NCBI GenBank assembly: GCA_029213005.1
Contig: JARGPI010000017.1
Span: forward strand, 94,740 to 158,739
DNA from: Verrucomicrobiales bacterium
GTDB taxonomy: Bacteria; Verrucomicrobiota; Verrucomicrobiia; Verrucomicrobiales; DEV007
Reading direction: 5' to 3'
DNA length: 64,000 nt
Position numbers and translations under genes: made by a program. Below the pieces are notes generated by a model. It had not been told where the DNA came from, searched no databases, and was given only the letters and a program-made list of their open reading frames with translations. Of the stretch, positions 8,109-18,028 are shown piece by piece (position 1 is the stretch's first letter; each line of letters opens with the position of its first letter).

Positions 8109-9224
8109 ATGTTACACTTAGGTAAAGTTATACCCACCGGCGTCGTCCTGCTCAGTCTGCTGATCTTCCCCTTGCTCACTACCGCGGGAAATGCGATTCC
8201 ATCGGACAGCGCCTACGCCGAAGCGATAGCGCGCAGGTTGGGTGTCGATTTTCGCTTCACCTGTCCTGAAGAAATTTCCACCGGAAGCACAGATTCCGTC
8301 GAATTAACGATCAAGACCGGCGTTTCCACCGCTGAGTTGGCCCGGCTCATCCGGGAAATCTCGCCCCGGTCGGGAGATGCGGAACCCTATCTTGTTGCGG
8401 AGCTGGATTTCATCAAAACCGACGGATTGATTTCAAAATCTATGACTCCGGAGCGGCAGAAGGTCATCGCTTACGGCCAGAACCGATGGAGTTGGCAGTT
8501 GAAAGGGCTTGAGCCGGGTGAGCATCTCCTGTCGCTCACGATTTCTCTGGGAGCGAGTGATACGTCGGGTGGAGCCATCGCCACACCGATTGCCATCAAC
8601 CGGGAAATTCGGGTGGTTGGGGAAGCGGTTCCTGTTCCGGATACGGGAAGCAGGGCGACTTTATTGATTGTCGGCATTCTGCTGATCCTCGGCGGCGTTC
8701 TCGGGAAAGTGATTCAACTCGCACGGGGGAAAATCCGTGATCGTTCCTTTCAGGTCCTCCCTGGAGGAGAGCAGAAAGTGTTTGTCTCCTACTCCAAGCA
8801 CGACCGCAAGCGGGTGCTCCCCGTGATCGAACATCTCAAGGCGTCGGGACACCAAATCTGGATCGACCGGCACGGGATCGAAGGCGCCGCGAGTTGGCGC
8901 GAGGAGATTGTCGAAGCCCTCACGCATTCGAAATACCTCCTCTTTTTTGCTTCAAAAAGAAGTTATCGCTCAATCAATGTCGGCAAGGAGTTGTGTCTTG
9001 CTGCTGACGAAAATCTGGTAATAATTCCGGTGCTGCTGGAAGACTGCAAACCTGATGGGGCCGGAAAATTCATCGTAGCCGGGCTCCAGCGAATCGACGC
9101 CCGGGATCGGTCTCCGCGTGAAACCGCGTCCGACCTCTCAGTGCTATTGAATAAGAATATCAGCAACTTTTTCCGCGACCGAACTGGAGAAAACCCCGTC
9201 AAACCGACGCCGGAACCGGTGTAA
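8109..9224 (+). CDS. Membrane-anchored TIR-domain protein with periplasmic region
   Basis: The 371-residue protein has an N-terminal signal or anchor (GVVLLSLLIFPLLTTAGNA), an ectodomain of about 160 residues, a membrane helix (ATLLIVGILLILGGVLGKVI, about residues 184-203) and a C-terminal TIR domain from about residue 223 (KVFVSYSKHDRKRVLPVIEHL... QIWIDRHGIEGAASWREEI... YLLFFASKRSYRS... GKELCLA). Glu294 in GKELCLA is at the position of the catalytic Glu of TIR NAD-hydrolases. The predicted topology puts TIR in the cytoplasm and the unknown domain outside. Bacterial TIR proteins often serve in phage defence, but the neighbours here (BatA-like, PcfJ-like) do not make a known defence system. 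Whether it has NADase activity or only scaffolds cannot be told. Confidence 0.85.
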   Translation: MLHLGKVIPTGVVLLSLLIFPLLTTAGNAIPSDSAYAEAIARRLGVDFRFTCPEEISTGSTDSVELTIKTGVSTAELARLIREISPRSGDAEPYLVAELDFIKTDGLISKSMTPERQKVIAYGQNRWSWQLKGLEPGEHLLSLTISLGASDTSGGAIATPIAINREIRVVGEAVPVPDTGSRATLLIVGILLILGGVLGKVIQLARGKIRDRSFQVLPGGEQKVFVSYSKHDRKRVLPVIEHLKASGHQIWIDRHGIEGAASWREEIVEALTHSKYLLFFASKRSYRSINVGKELCLAADENLVIIPVLLEDCKPDGAGKFIVAGLQRIDARDRSPRETASDLSVLLNKNISNFFRDRTGENPVKPTPEPV

Positions 9225-9250
9225 TTGGGCAGGGTAGGGATTTTCAAAGG

Positions 9251-10927
9251 CTAAAACGGATCATTGCTAGTGAGGGTTGCCGGAGCGGGATTTCCGTAAA
9301 ATTCGCTTTCATCAAACCAGTCGTCCGGCTCCGGTTGGATCGAGCCATTTTGCCGCTGCGCCCGAAGGAGCCACTGCACCACGTGACGCTCAAGGTCGAT
9401 TGAGGTTTGCTGATTTCGGGGGCCGCGGAGTTCATCGATTATCCACCGTTTTTTCCCGGCAGGGCGGAGTCCCACGGTTGCCCGTTCTCCTTCGAAGTTA
9501 ATGGCATAGGCGTAGTAGGATCCGGCTGCAATTTCGAGGCTGAACGTGGCCAGGCAATGGTTCATTTCCCGCCCCTCGGCGATAATATCCTCATGGGTGG
9601 TCAGGGGCGTCATGGTATGGGAGGGAGGGATCGGCGGGGCGATCTGATTTCCGGCTTCCGCCCAGCGCTGGATTATTCTCCGGTCATTACCCCGGTCGTG
9701 GGTATTCAAATCCCTGATCAATTGATCGTGCCGGTTTTCCAGTTGGGAAACGGTGCGAATCGTGCGGAGTTGTTCCAGTTGATCTTCCCTTTCAGCGTTT
9801 ATCAGCATTTTCCGAATATGAAAATAGGTGCGGCTCACGGTCATGTGCTGATTGAAACGTCCCGACTTCTTTTCATTGGCGATCTCCTGAAGGATAGGGA
9901 AGGAGATTGCTTCTTGTTTCCCCAGTAAATAGAGAATTTGGCTATCGATTTTCCCTTCAAGATTGAGGAGCCAGGAGTGACTTTCAGGAGTCCGCAAAGT
10001 TTCCCGAATCCAAAACGCCGTTTTCGGTGAGAGTTGATGTGGCGGAATCCGCTTCAGTATTTTCAGAGTTCCTTTTCCTTCCGGGAGGTCAAGCCAGCGG
10101 AGGATTTTGGATCGGGGTTGGGTGATCAGTGCTCTCAAACTGCGGTAAGGGCGCTGGACCGGCTGGTTTTTGATGTTCCAGGACGAAGCTAACAGCCAGG
10201 CGAACTGAGGCGATTCATCAAAAAGTTCCCGCCCGCCGGGGACTCGGAGCCAGAGGTTCAGTAAGTGCCACCGCCGGGTACTGAATTCATGACGCTCCAG
10301 GAAGTCCAACGCATCGCAGGGGAATTGTGCCGCCCAATCGCCGATTTTGCGGAGACGATTCAGTTGCCGGAGGTGAAAGTTAAAGCTCCTCAGTCGAAAA
10401 TCGCTATGCCCCGTCCCGGGCCGAATCATACGATTCCGCAGATCGGGATATCCCAATGCGGATGGGGAGTCCAGCCATTCGGCCTGAGCGTCGAGCAGGG
10501 CGGCGGTCCTCCTTTTGGGGTTCCGATCGTCCTGAATCAGCCACAATCTTCTCTCCCTCATCATTTTTGGAGGGAGCATTCCTCGCTCGAAGATTCGAGA
10601 GTCTGAAACCGGGAGAGAGCCCTGGGAAAGTGAAGTCTGATCTGTGGTCAGGGATCTCAAGTCATCAAGCCACTTTTGCCGGGTTGCCGCGTAGACGGCG
10701 GGGCTCCGAAGCAGATGGTCACATGAAGGACGAAAGCATTGCCAGGGGCCGGTTCCGTCAGCATTGGCATCGACCGGCTTCCTCCAACCTCTGGGATCGG
10801 TCCCGGACCGGGCTACGCAAACATTATTGTCTTCCAGAAAGGTCAGTTTGTTCTGCCTGACGGAAAGCACGCCTTTCAAATGGCCGCGGGAAATCAGGTT
10901 GGGCAGCTTTCGGGGATGAAATGCCAT
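9251..10927 (-). CDS. PcfJ-like domain protein
   Basis: The 558-residue protein has a C-terminal PcfJ-like domain, recognised by EGREMNHCLATFSLEIAAGS (the usual pattern is EGxxMxHCV...Y) followed by YYAYAINFEGERATVGLRP and a helix-rich end. The N-terminal half has a possible metal-binding CFRPSCDH segment and no domain I recognise. PcfJ proteins were named from conjugative plasmids but are widespread on bacterial chromosomes, with unknown function. No conjugation genes are visible here. The gene faces the TIR gene (26-bp gap between stops) and diverges from the ACIII operon. Confidence 0.7.
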   Translation of the reverse strand: MAFHPRKLPNLISRGHLKGVLSVRQNKLTFLEDNNVCVARSGTDPRGWRKPVDANADGTGPWQCFRPSCDHLLRSPAVYAATRQKWLDDLRSLTTDQTSLSQGSLPVSDSRIFERGMLPPKMMRERRLWLIQDDRNPKRRTAALLDAQAEWLDSPSALGYPDLRNRMIRPGTGHSDFRLRSFNFHLRQLNRLRKIGDWAAQFPCDALDFLERHEFSTRRWHLLNLWLRVPGGRELFDESPQFAWLLASSWNIKNQPVQRPYRSLRALITQPRSKILRWLDLPEGKGTLKILKRIPPHQLSPKTAFWIRETLRTPESHSWLLNLEGKIDSQILYLLGKQEAISFPILQEIANEKKSGRFNQHMTVSRTYFHIRKMLINAEREDQLEQLRTIRTVSQLENRHDQLIRDLNTHDRGNDRRIIQRWAEAGNQIAPPIPPSHTMTPLTTHEDIIAEGREMNHCLATFSLEIAAGSYYAYAINFEGERATVGLRPAGKKRWIIDELRGPRNQQTSIDLERHVVQWLLRAQRQNGSIQPEPDDWFDESEFYGNPAPATLTSNDPF

Positions 10928-11178
10928 GGAGAAACGGAGTGATTCAAACTGTCATCCCGGAGGAGAAATCGCAAGGGGATTCGCCCTTCCGGCAAAAGTC
11001 AGGTTTTGACGGCCAGGTTCGCCGAAAACGGCCGTTTTTCGGTTTTTGCGCGGATTTTGCTAATATTGCGTCTAAAAAAAACAAAATTTGCTTCAATTCA
11101 CTAAGGATCTGCGTCCTCGTGAATTCTTATGGCGTATTTCCGAAAAAAACGCTTGTGAAATTTTTCACAAGCGGTTAA
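10928..11178. promoter_or_regulatory. Divergent intergenic region between PcfJ-like gene and ACIII operon
   Basis: This 251-bp gap should carry the promoters of both divergent units. It contains a near-perfect palindrome with arms CCGAAAACGG and CCGTTTTTCGG at 11022-11042, followed by five Ts, which resembles a terminator or operator. A second, perfect palindrome lies next to the actA start (listed separately). The segment 11060-11130 is AT-rich. Confidence 0.5.
11150..11173. promoter_or_regulatory. Perfect 24-bp palindrome, CRP/FNR-family-like operator
   Basis: The arms CGCTTGTGAAA and TTTCACAAGCG are exact reverse complements around TT. The centre reads TGTGA-N6-TCACA, the consensus half-sites of CRP-family regulators. 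It ends 5 bp before the ATG at 11179 and 26 bp before the alternative ATG at 11200, so it could control the respiratory operon. As RNA it would also form an 11-bp hairpin that could hide the start codon. Confidence 0.6.
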
Positions 11179-11967
11179 ATGCCGCCTGACAAAGCAAAAA
11201 TGGGGAACATCTTTCCAAATTGGACCAATTGGCTTGCCATCAAGGTTCTGATCTGTCTCGGAGCAATGGGAACTGCAATTATCGCGCTAGCGTGGTATTC
11301 GTGGACGCCTAAGTATACGAGAGTGGGTTACATGCCGCAGCAACCAATACCTTTCGATCACAGTCTGCACGCCGGGCAACTGGGGATGGACTGTCGATAT
11401 TGTCACAGTTTCGTTGAGAATTCTTCTCATTCCAATCTTCCCGCTGCTGAGTTGTGCTGGAACTGTCACAGTCCCGGTAAAGTAAAATCGGATTCGCCTA
11501 AGCTGGAGTTGCTCCGCCAGGCAATGGATCCGAACTACGAAAACTATACGGGTGAGCCGATTCGTTGGGTTCAGGTTCATGAAACTCCTGATTACGCCTA
11601 CTTTAATCACTCTGCTCACGTCAATCGTGGTGTGAGTTGTGTTGAATGTCACGGTCGCGTCGACGAGATGCCCGTGGTCTACCATGCTAAGTCGCTCAGT
11701 ATGAGTTTTTGTCTCGATTGTCACCGCGAGCCTGAAAAGCATCTCCGGCCTCTTGATCAAATTACCAATCTTGCGTGGGAAGCTGAAGAGTCAGATCGCG
11801 ATGCATTTTATGCCAAGCTGGCAAGCTCCAAGGGGGTTGAGGTGTCTGAGCTTCAGTCTGCTGACGAAAAGGCAGGTATGGAGTGGGGGCAGGAGTTGAT
11901 TGGTAAGCACCTGAGAGAGGGTTGGGCTGTAAATCCTCCACAGGACTGTGCGGCATGTCACCGTTAA
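11179..11967 (+). CDS. actA: Alternative complex III subunit ActA, pentahaem cytochrome c
   Basis: The 262-residue protein has an N-terminal membrane helix (about residues 19-41) and five CxxCH haem c motifs: C72RYCH, C93WNCH, C154VECH, C178LDCH and C257AACH. The motif YMPQQPIPFDHSLHAGQLGMDC is typical of ActA. In ACIII, ActA sits on the periplasmic face and takes electrons from the ActB iron-sulfur chain and passes them to ActE or a soluble cytochrome. It opens the 17-kb respiratory operon. ATG 11200 (MGNIFPNW) is an alternative start, in which case the upstream palindrome is farther from the start codon. Confidence 0.95.
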   Translation: MPPDKAKMGNIFPNWTNWLAIKVLICLGAMGTAIIALAWYSWTPKYTRVGYMPQQPIPFDHSLHAGQLGMDCRYCHSFVENSSHSNLPAAELCWNCHSPGKVKSDSPKLELLRQAMDPNYENYTGEPIRWVQVHETPDYAYFNHSAHVNRGVSCVECHGRVDEMPVVYHAKSLSMSFCLDCHREPEKHLRPLDQITNLAWEAEESDRDAFYAKLASSKGVEVSELQSADEKAGMEWGQELIGKHLREGWAVNPPQDCAACHR

Positions 11968-11989
11968 TTTTGGGTAAGTAGAATTTTTA

Positions 11990-14900
11990 ATGAAGCGTAA
12001 GTTCCATCACCCTGAAGTTGAAAGCTCGCATCAACAATGGCGTAGCCTTGGTGAGCTTGAGGGATCTGAAGAGTTTGGTCAGTGGCTGGAGCGCGAGTTC
12101 CCGCAGGGAGCGTCTGAGTTCCAGGGTGGAGAAAACTCCCGTCGCGATTTTGTGAAATTGATGGGGGCATCGACTGCTCTCGCGGGCTTTGGCGTCGCTT
12201 GCAGTCGTCCAGTTCGTCACCTTGTTCCATTCAATGAACATGTGGAATGGAATATTCCTGGTAAAGCGCTTTACTATTCGACGGTCCGTCCTCGTTCCGG
12301 CGGTCTTGGGGGCGATCCTTTGGTTGTAACGACTTATGATGGTCGTCCTACTAAAGTTGATGGGAACAAGCTGCATCCGGTTCGTTCTGGCGGCAGTAAT
12401 CAGTTTGTCCAGGCTTCAATTTTGGATCTGTATGATCCGGATCGTTCTCGCGGATACCTTAAGGGCGGTGCAGAAACGACTTCGACTGAATTTGTGGATG
12501 GCTTTCTCAAAGACTTTACTGAAAGTCGTTCCGGAGAAAAGGTTGCGTTTCTAGTCGGGCAGTCGTCTTCGCCAACACGTAACAGTTTGGTTGAAAGAGT
12601 TCGGGCGGCATATCCCGGAGCTGAATTTTATCAATACGAGGCTCTCGCCGGGGCAGGTAAGGCTCAGGCTGATGAAGAACTCTATGGTGCCGGAACCGTA
12701 GTGAATGCTGACTTGACGAACGCAAAGCGGATCCTGTCAGTCGATTGCGATTTTCTGGGTAATGATTCGGTAGGTGAGGATTCCGGATGGCAGTTCTCAC
12801 AGGGACGCAAAGTTGACGATGGTGCTGAGGCTGATATGAATCGCCTCTATGTCGTTGAGCCTGCGTTCACTCTAACTGGCGGAATGGCGGATCATCGTTA
12901 TCGCCTTTCTTCGAGTCAGGTTTTATCTTTTCTCGTTCTTCTCGCTAAAGAAATTGGCGGAGCCGTTGGTGGTCTTGGTTCATCGCTCAATGTGGTGCCG
13001 ACAGTATTTAATTCCGAGTGGATTGCGCAGTGCGCTGCGGATCTTGTTGATCTCAAAGGTGAATCTGTGGTTCTCGTCGGTTCCCGACAGTCTAGAGAGT
13101 GTCATCTGCTTGCTGCGGCAATCAATAATGCGCTTGGCGCCTATGGTTCGATTATTAACGGGGTTACCTTTGATCTTCCCGAGTTTAAGACCTTGGTCGA
13201 ACTCGCTTCCGCAATCGAAGGCGGAAATGTCGACACGCTCTTTGTATTGAACGAAGGCGATTTACTTTTCGACGCTCCTGCTGACCTGAAGTTTGCCGAG
13301 TTGCTCAAAGATGTGACGGTTGTTCATGTTGGAGCCCGGGTAAACCTGACTGCAGAAGCTGCTACCTGGCATGTCCCAGGTGCTCACTACCTCGAAAGTT
13401 GGGGTGATTGTTACACAACTGGAGGGTATTACTCCGTTCAGCAGCCAATGATCAACCCGCTCTGGGGTGGTTTGTCGGAAATTGACTTTTACCTTAAGCT
13501 TCTCTCCGAGGGCGAAGAGGAACTGAAGGCTCTTGATCTGGTTAAGGAAACCGCATCATCTGTCGGTGAAAAGTGGAACGATATTCTTCGAAATGGATTT
13601 GCCGCAACACCTGCAGCCGCTCCTGCGGCGCTGAGTCCTGCTTTAGGTGGTGTCGCCGGTGCGTTGAACAGCGCAGTGATCGGTGATCTGCCTCATCCTC
13701 AGGCTTTGGATGTGGTTTTGACCGTTGGAGGTAATCTCGATGGCCGTTTCGCCAATAACTCCTGGTTACAGGAAGCTCCCGATCCGATCACAAAATTGAC
13801 CTGGGATAACGCTGCTTTGATCAGTGTAGGCACCGCAAAGAAACTTGGTCTTGAAGACGGTGATCTGGTGGAGCTGACGAAAGAAGGTTTAGAGCCTGTC
13901 GTCGTTCCTGTGTTGCGGAGCCCCGGTCACGCTGATTATACATTGACGGTTCCCGTTGGTTACTACGGTGACCTGGGGCAAGGTCGTGTTGCTGAAGGTG
14001 TCGGTTTTAATGTTTATCCTTTGATGACTACGGAAAACCCTTACGTGGTTTCCGGTGTGCAGCTCGGCGGACTTGGTCGCAAGCATAAGTTAGCGCTCAC
14101 TGCTGAGCACTACAGTATGGAGGGTCGTGCCATTGTCCGCGAAGGTACGCTCGAGATGTTCGAAGAGCACAAAGATTTCGCGGGTCATCAGGGAATGGAT
14201 CACCATATTCCTGAAAACGTATCACTATACAAAGGTCCGGACTACGGGACTCAGGGGAATACGGATACCGACGAGCGCAATAAGGCGAATCAAAGTTGGA
14301 CGCTTCCCGGTCACGAGTATCAGGTTGATCCAAATCACCAGTGGGCGATGACGATCGATCTCAACGCCTGCACCGGTTGTAATTCCTGCGTGATTGCCTG
14401 TCAGGCGGAAAACAACATTCCGGTTGTTGGTAAGAATCAGGTTCTCGCCGGTCGTGAAATGCATTGGATCCGGATGGACCGGTATTTCACCAGTCCTAAA
14501 GACGACGAAATTATTTCTCAGCGCGGCTTTTCTTTCACTTACGAGGAAGAGCCCGGTAAGCGGAAGGTTGATGATGATAACATCGAGATGTTGCCTCAGC
14601 CGGTCGCCTGTCAGCAGTGCGAGAGTGCACCTTGCGAAACCGTTTGCCCGGTAAATGCAACAGTTCACACTGGTGACGGACTGAACGCAATGGTCTATAA
14701 CCGCTGTATCGGAACCCGTTATTGCGCGAATAACTGCCCTTATAAGGCTCGTCGCTTTAACTATTACGATTACAACAAGCGTCCGATCGAAGATATGACG
14801 ATGGCGGGTATAACCGCTCCAGGTCTCGAGTTCGGACCTCTCGCGCCGGCGACGGGGCATGCGACAACAACCATGCAGCTTCAGAAGAATCCAAACGTAT

Positions 14901-15250
14901 CTGTCCGGATGCGTGGTGTGATTGAGAAGTGTACTTATTGTGTTCAGCGCATCACCGCGGCGAAGGTTGCCGCGAAGGTTGCAGCGCGTGATACAGACGA
15001 TATTCAGGTGAAACCCAATTCTTTCACGGTTGCGTGTCAGGATGCGTGTTCCAGCGAAGCAATCGTATTTGGTAATTTGAAAGCAGAAGGTGATAGAGTG
15101 ATTGATTCGAAAGAAAATCCTCGAAATTACGACCTTTTGAAGTATATCGGCACCCGCCCACGGACCAGCTATCTGGCTCGGATTAAGAATCCGAATATGA
15201 AGATGCCCGGAGCGGACAAAGTTGGGACGGTAACGTCAAAGATGCACTGA
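11990..15250 (+). CDS. actB: Alternative complex III subunit ActB (molybdopterin-like/iron-sulfur fusion)
   Basis: The 1086-residue protein starts with a TAT-type signal (SRRDFVKLMGASTALAGFGV, RR at 51-52). The first two thirds resemble the molybdopterin oxidoreductase large subunit, which in ActB carries no Mo cofactor. The last third is a ferredoxin-like subunit with several [Fe-S] Cys sets: CTGCNSCVIAC, CQQCESAPCETVCP, CIGTRYCANNCPYKARRF, CTYC and CQDAC. This matches ActB of known ACIII structures, with three [4Fe-4S] and one [3Fe-4S] cluster, which moves electrons from the quinol site in ActC to ActA. It starts 22 bp after actA behind a U-rich stretch (ATTTTTAATG) rather than a clear Shine-Dalgarno sequence. 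Confidence 0.95.
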   Translation: MKRKFHHPEVESSHQQWRSLGELEGSEEFGQWLEREFPQGASEFQGGENSRRDFVKLMGASTALAGFGVACSRPVRHLVPFNEHVEWNIPGKALYYSTVRPRSGGLGGDPLVVTTYDGRPTKVDGNKLHPVRSGGSNQFVQASILDLYDPDRSRGYLKGGAETTSTEFVDGFLKDFTESRSGEKVAFLVGQSSSPTRNSLVERVRAAYPGAEFYQYEALAGAGKAQADEELYGAGTVVNADLTNAKRILSVDCDFLGNDSVGEDSGWQFSQGRKVDDGAEADMNRLYVVEPAFTLTGGMADHRYRLSSSQVLSFLVLLAKEIGGAVGGLGSSLNVVPTVFNSEWIAQCAADLVDLKGESVVLVGSRQSRECHLLAAAINNALGAYGSIINGVTFDLPEFKTLVELASAIEGGNVDTLFVLNEGDLLFDAPADLKFAELLKDVTVVHVGARVNLTAEAATWHVPGAHYLESWGDCYTTGGYYSVQQPMINPLWGGLSEIDFYLKLLSEGEEELKALDLVKETASSVGEKWNDILRNGFAATPAAAPAALSPALGGVAGALNSAVIGDLPHPQALDVVLTVGGNLDGRFANNSWLQEAPDPITKLTWDNAALISVGTAKKLGLEDGDLVELTKEGLEPVVVPVLRSPGHADYTLTVPVGYYGDLGQGRVAEGVGFNVYPLMTTENPYVVSGVQLGGLGRKHKLALTAEHYSMEGRAIVREGTLEMFEEHKDFAGHQGMDHHIPENVSLYKGPDYGTQGNTDTDERNKANQSWTLPGHEYQVDPNHQWAMTIDLNACTGCNSCVIACQAENNIPVVGKNQVLAGREMHWIRMDRYFTSPKDDEIISQRGFSFTYEEEPGKRKVDDDNIEMLPQPVACQQCESAPCETVCPVNATVHTGDGLNAMVYNRCIGTRYCANNCPYKARRFNYYDYNKRPIEDMTMAGITAPGLEFGPLAPATGHATTTMQLQKNPNVSVRMRGVIEKCTYCVQRITAAKVAAKVAARDTDDIQVKPNSFTVACQDACSSEAIVFGNLKAEGDRVIDSKENPRNYDLLKYIGTRPRTSYLARIKNPNMKMPGADKVGTVTSKMH

Positions 15251-15272
15251 TTTTTCTACTGGTTAATTTTAC

Positions 15273-16721
<1,449 letters not shown>

Positions 16722-16741
16722 TTCTGAACCATTGATCGATT

Positions 16742-17299
16742 TTGAGTGATTCAAATAATAGTTCCAGTGAGTTGTTTGGTTACGTTGCTGAATTCAGTTC
16801 CGCATCCGAACTCTACCATGCCGCTGAAAAGGTTCGGGATGCCGGATTCAAAAAGTGGGATGTTCACACTCCTTATCCAGTGCACGGGATTGACCATGCA
16901 ATGGGCCTGGGTAAGTCATGGCTCTCTGCGGTAGTTCTCTGCGGCGGTGTTTTAGGTTCCTTCACGGCATTGGCTCTTCAGTTCTTCACGCAGGTGGCAT
17001 TGTATCCCACCGTGGTGCAAAACAAACCGACTAACCTGTTTACATTGCCGGCATTTTTCCCGGTAACGTTTGAGCTGACGATTCTGTTCTCCGCTTTTGC
17101 GACCTTGTTTGGACTTTTGGTATTTATTCAGTTGCCCCGTTGGAATCATCCTTTATTTGAGTCCAAGCTGTTTAAGAAATTCTCTGATGATGGCTTTATC
17201 CTGGTGATAGAGTCCCGCGATCCCCGGTTTAAAAGGGATAAAACCCGGTCCTTCCTGGAAGAGATCGGCGCGGATGAAATTGAAGCTGTAGTTGTTTGA
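16742..17299 (+). CDS. actD: Alternative complex III subunit ActD (DUF3341)
   Basis: The 185-residue protein has an N-terminal cytoplasmic domain (LFGYVAEFSSASELYHAAEKVRDAGFKKWDVHTPYPVHG, typical DUF3341), then two membrane helices (LSAVVLCGGVLGSFTALALQF and FPVTFELTILFSAFATLFGLLVF) and a soluble tail. The start is TTG at 16742; the next methionine lies inside the conserved region, so TTG is preferred. ActD is a structural subunit of ACIII that contacts ActC and ActF. No cofactor motif is seen. Confidence 0.92.
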   Translation: MSDSNNSSSELFGYVAEFSSASELYHAAEKVRDAGFKKWDVHTPYPVHGIDHAMGLGKSWLSAVVLCGGVLGSFTALALQFFTQVALYPTVVQNKPTNLFTLPAFFPVTFELTILFSAFATLFGLLVFIQLPRWNHPLFESKLFKKFSDDGFILVIESRDPRFKRDKTRSFLEEIGADEIEAVVV

Positions 17300-17319
17300 T
17301 TTAGAACCACTAGAAACGA

Positions 17320-18006
17320 ATGCGCTGGTTTTTCCTGATTTTTACTTTCCTCGTAATTGCGACGATCATTGGTCTTCGTGGAAGAGGCGAGAAGTTTTCG
17401 AAGCCTCCCTTTGAACTGTTTCCAGATATGGACCGACAGTACAAAGTGAAGTTCCAGAAGCCTAGTCACTTTTTCGAAAATGGCATGGGTTCCCGCCGCC
17501 CCGTTGAGGGAACGGTTCCGATGGGATTCGAGCTTCCAATTGAAAAAGCCGACGGTCCACCCCGGACAGATCTTGACTTCGAGACTGGAGACGAGTACTA
17601 CAGCACCGGACTTTTTGGTGATCTTTATGGCCAAGGCTATCCTGAAGGATTGACGGTTGATGCGGCCCTGTTGGAACGTGGAAAGCAGCGATATCAAATC
17701 AACTGCGTGCCATGTCATGGTGAGAGCGGTGATGGTAAAGGAATCGTTTCAAAGTATTGGGGGACTCCGCCTGTAAAAGGGAAGCAGAGCGAGGAAGACT
17801 ACCAAAAGGAGCTTGCCGATTTCAACGGTATCCCACCTTCAGCTAACTTGCTGGATCCCCGGGTTGATGCTTTTTCCGAGGGACAGATTTTCTGGACGAT
17901 TACTCATGGTAAAGGTTTGATGGGTCCCTACGGTGGGACGGTTAATGTGAAAGATCGCTGGGCAATCGTTGCCTACGTAAAGGCTCTACAGGCCGCATCG
18001 AAGTAA
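17320..18006 (+). CDS. actE: Alternative complex III subunit ActE, monohaem cytochrome c
   Basis: The 228-residue protein has an N-terminal membrane anchor (WFFLIFTFLVIATIIGL) and a C-terminal cytochrome c domain with one haem motif, C129VPCH, and a likely axial Met in HGKGLMGPYGG. The segment ERGKQRYQINCVPCHGESGDGKG is typical of ActE. In many ACIII the N-terminus is a lipobox; here no lipobox Cys is seen and the helix is probably uncleaved. It should be the electron exit of ACIII toward the oxidase or its cytochrome partners. It lies 20 bp after actD. Confidence 0.93.
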   Translation: MRWFFLIFTFLVIATIIGLRGRGEKFSKPPFELFPDMDRQYKVKFQKPSHFFENGMGSRRPVEGTVPMGFELPIEKADGPPRTDLDFETGDEYYSTGLFGDLYGQGYPEGLTVDAALLERGKQRYQINCVPCHGESGDGKGIVSKYWGTPPVKGKQSEEDYQKELADFNGIPPSANLLDPRVDAFSEGQIFWTITHGKGLMGPYGGTVNVKDRWAIVAYVKALQAASK

Positions 18007-18028
18007 GTTTTTTTAGAGACCAATTGAT

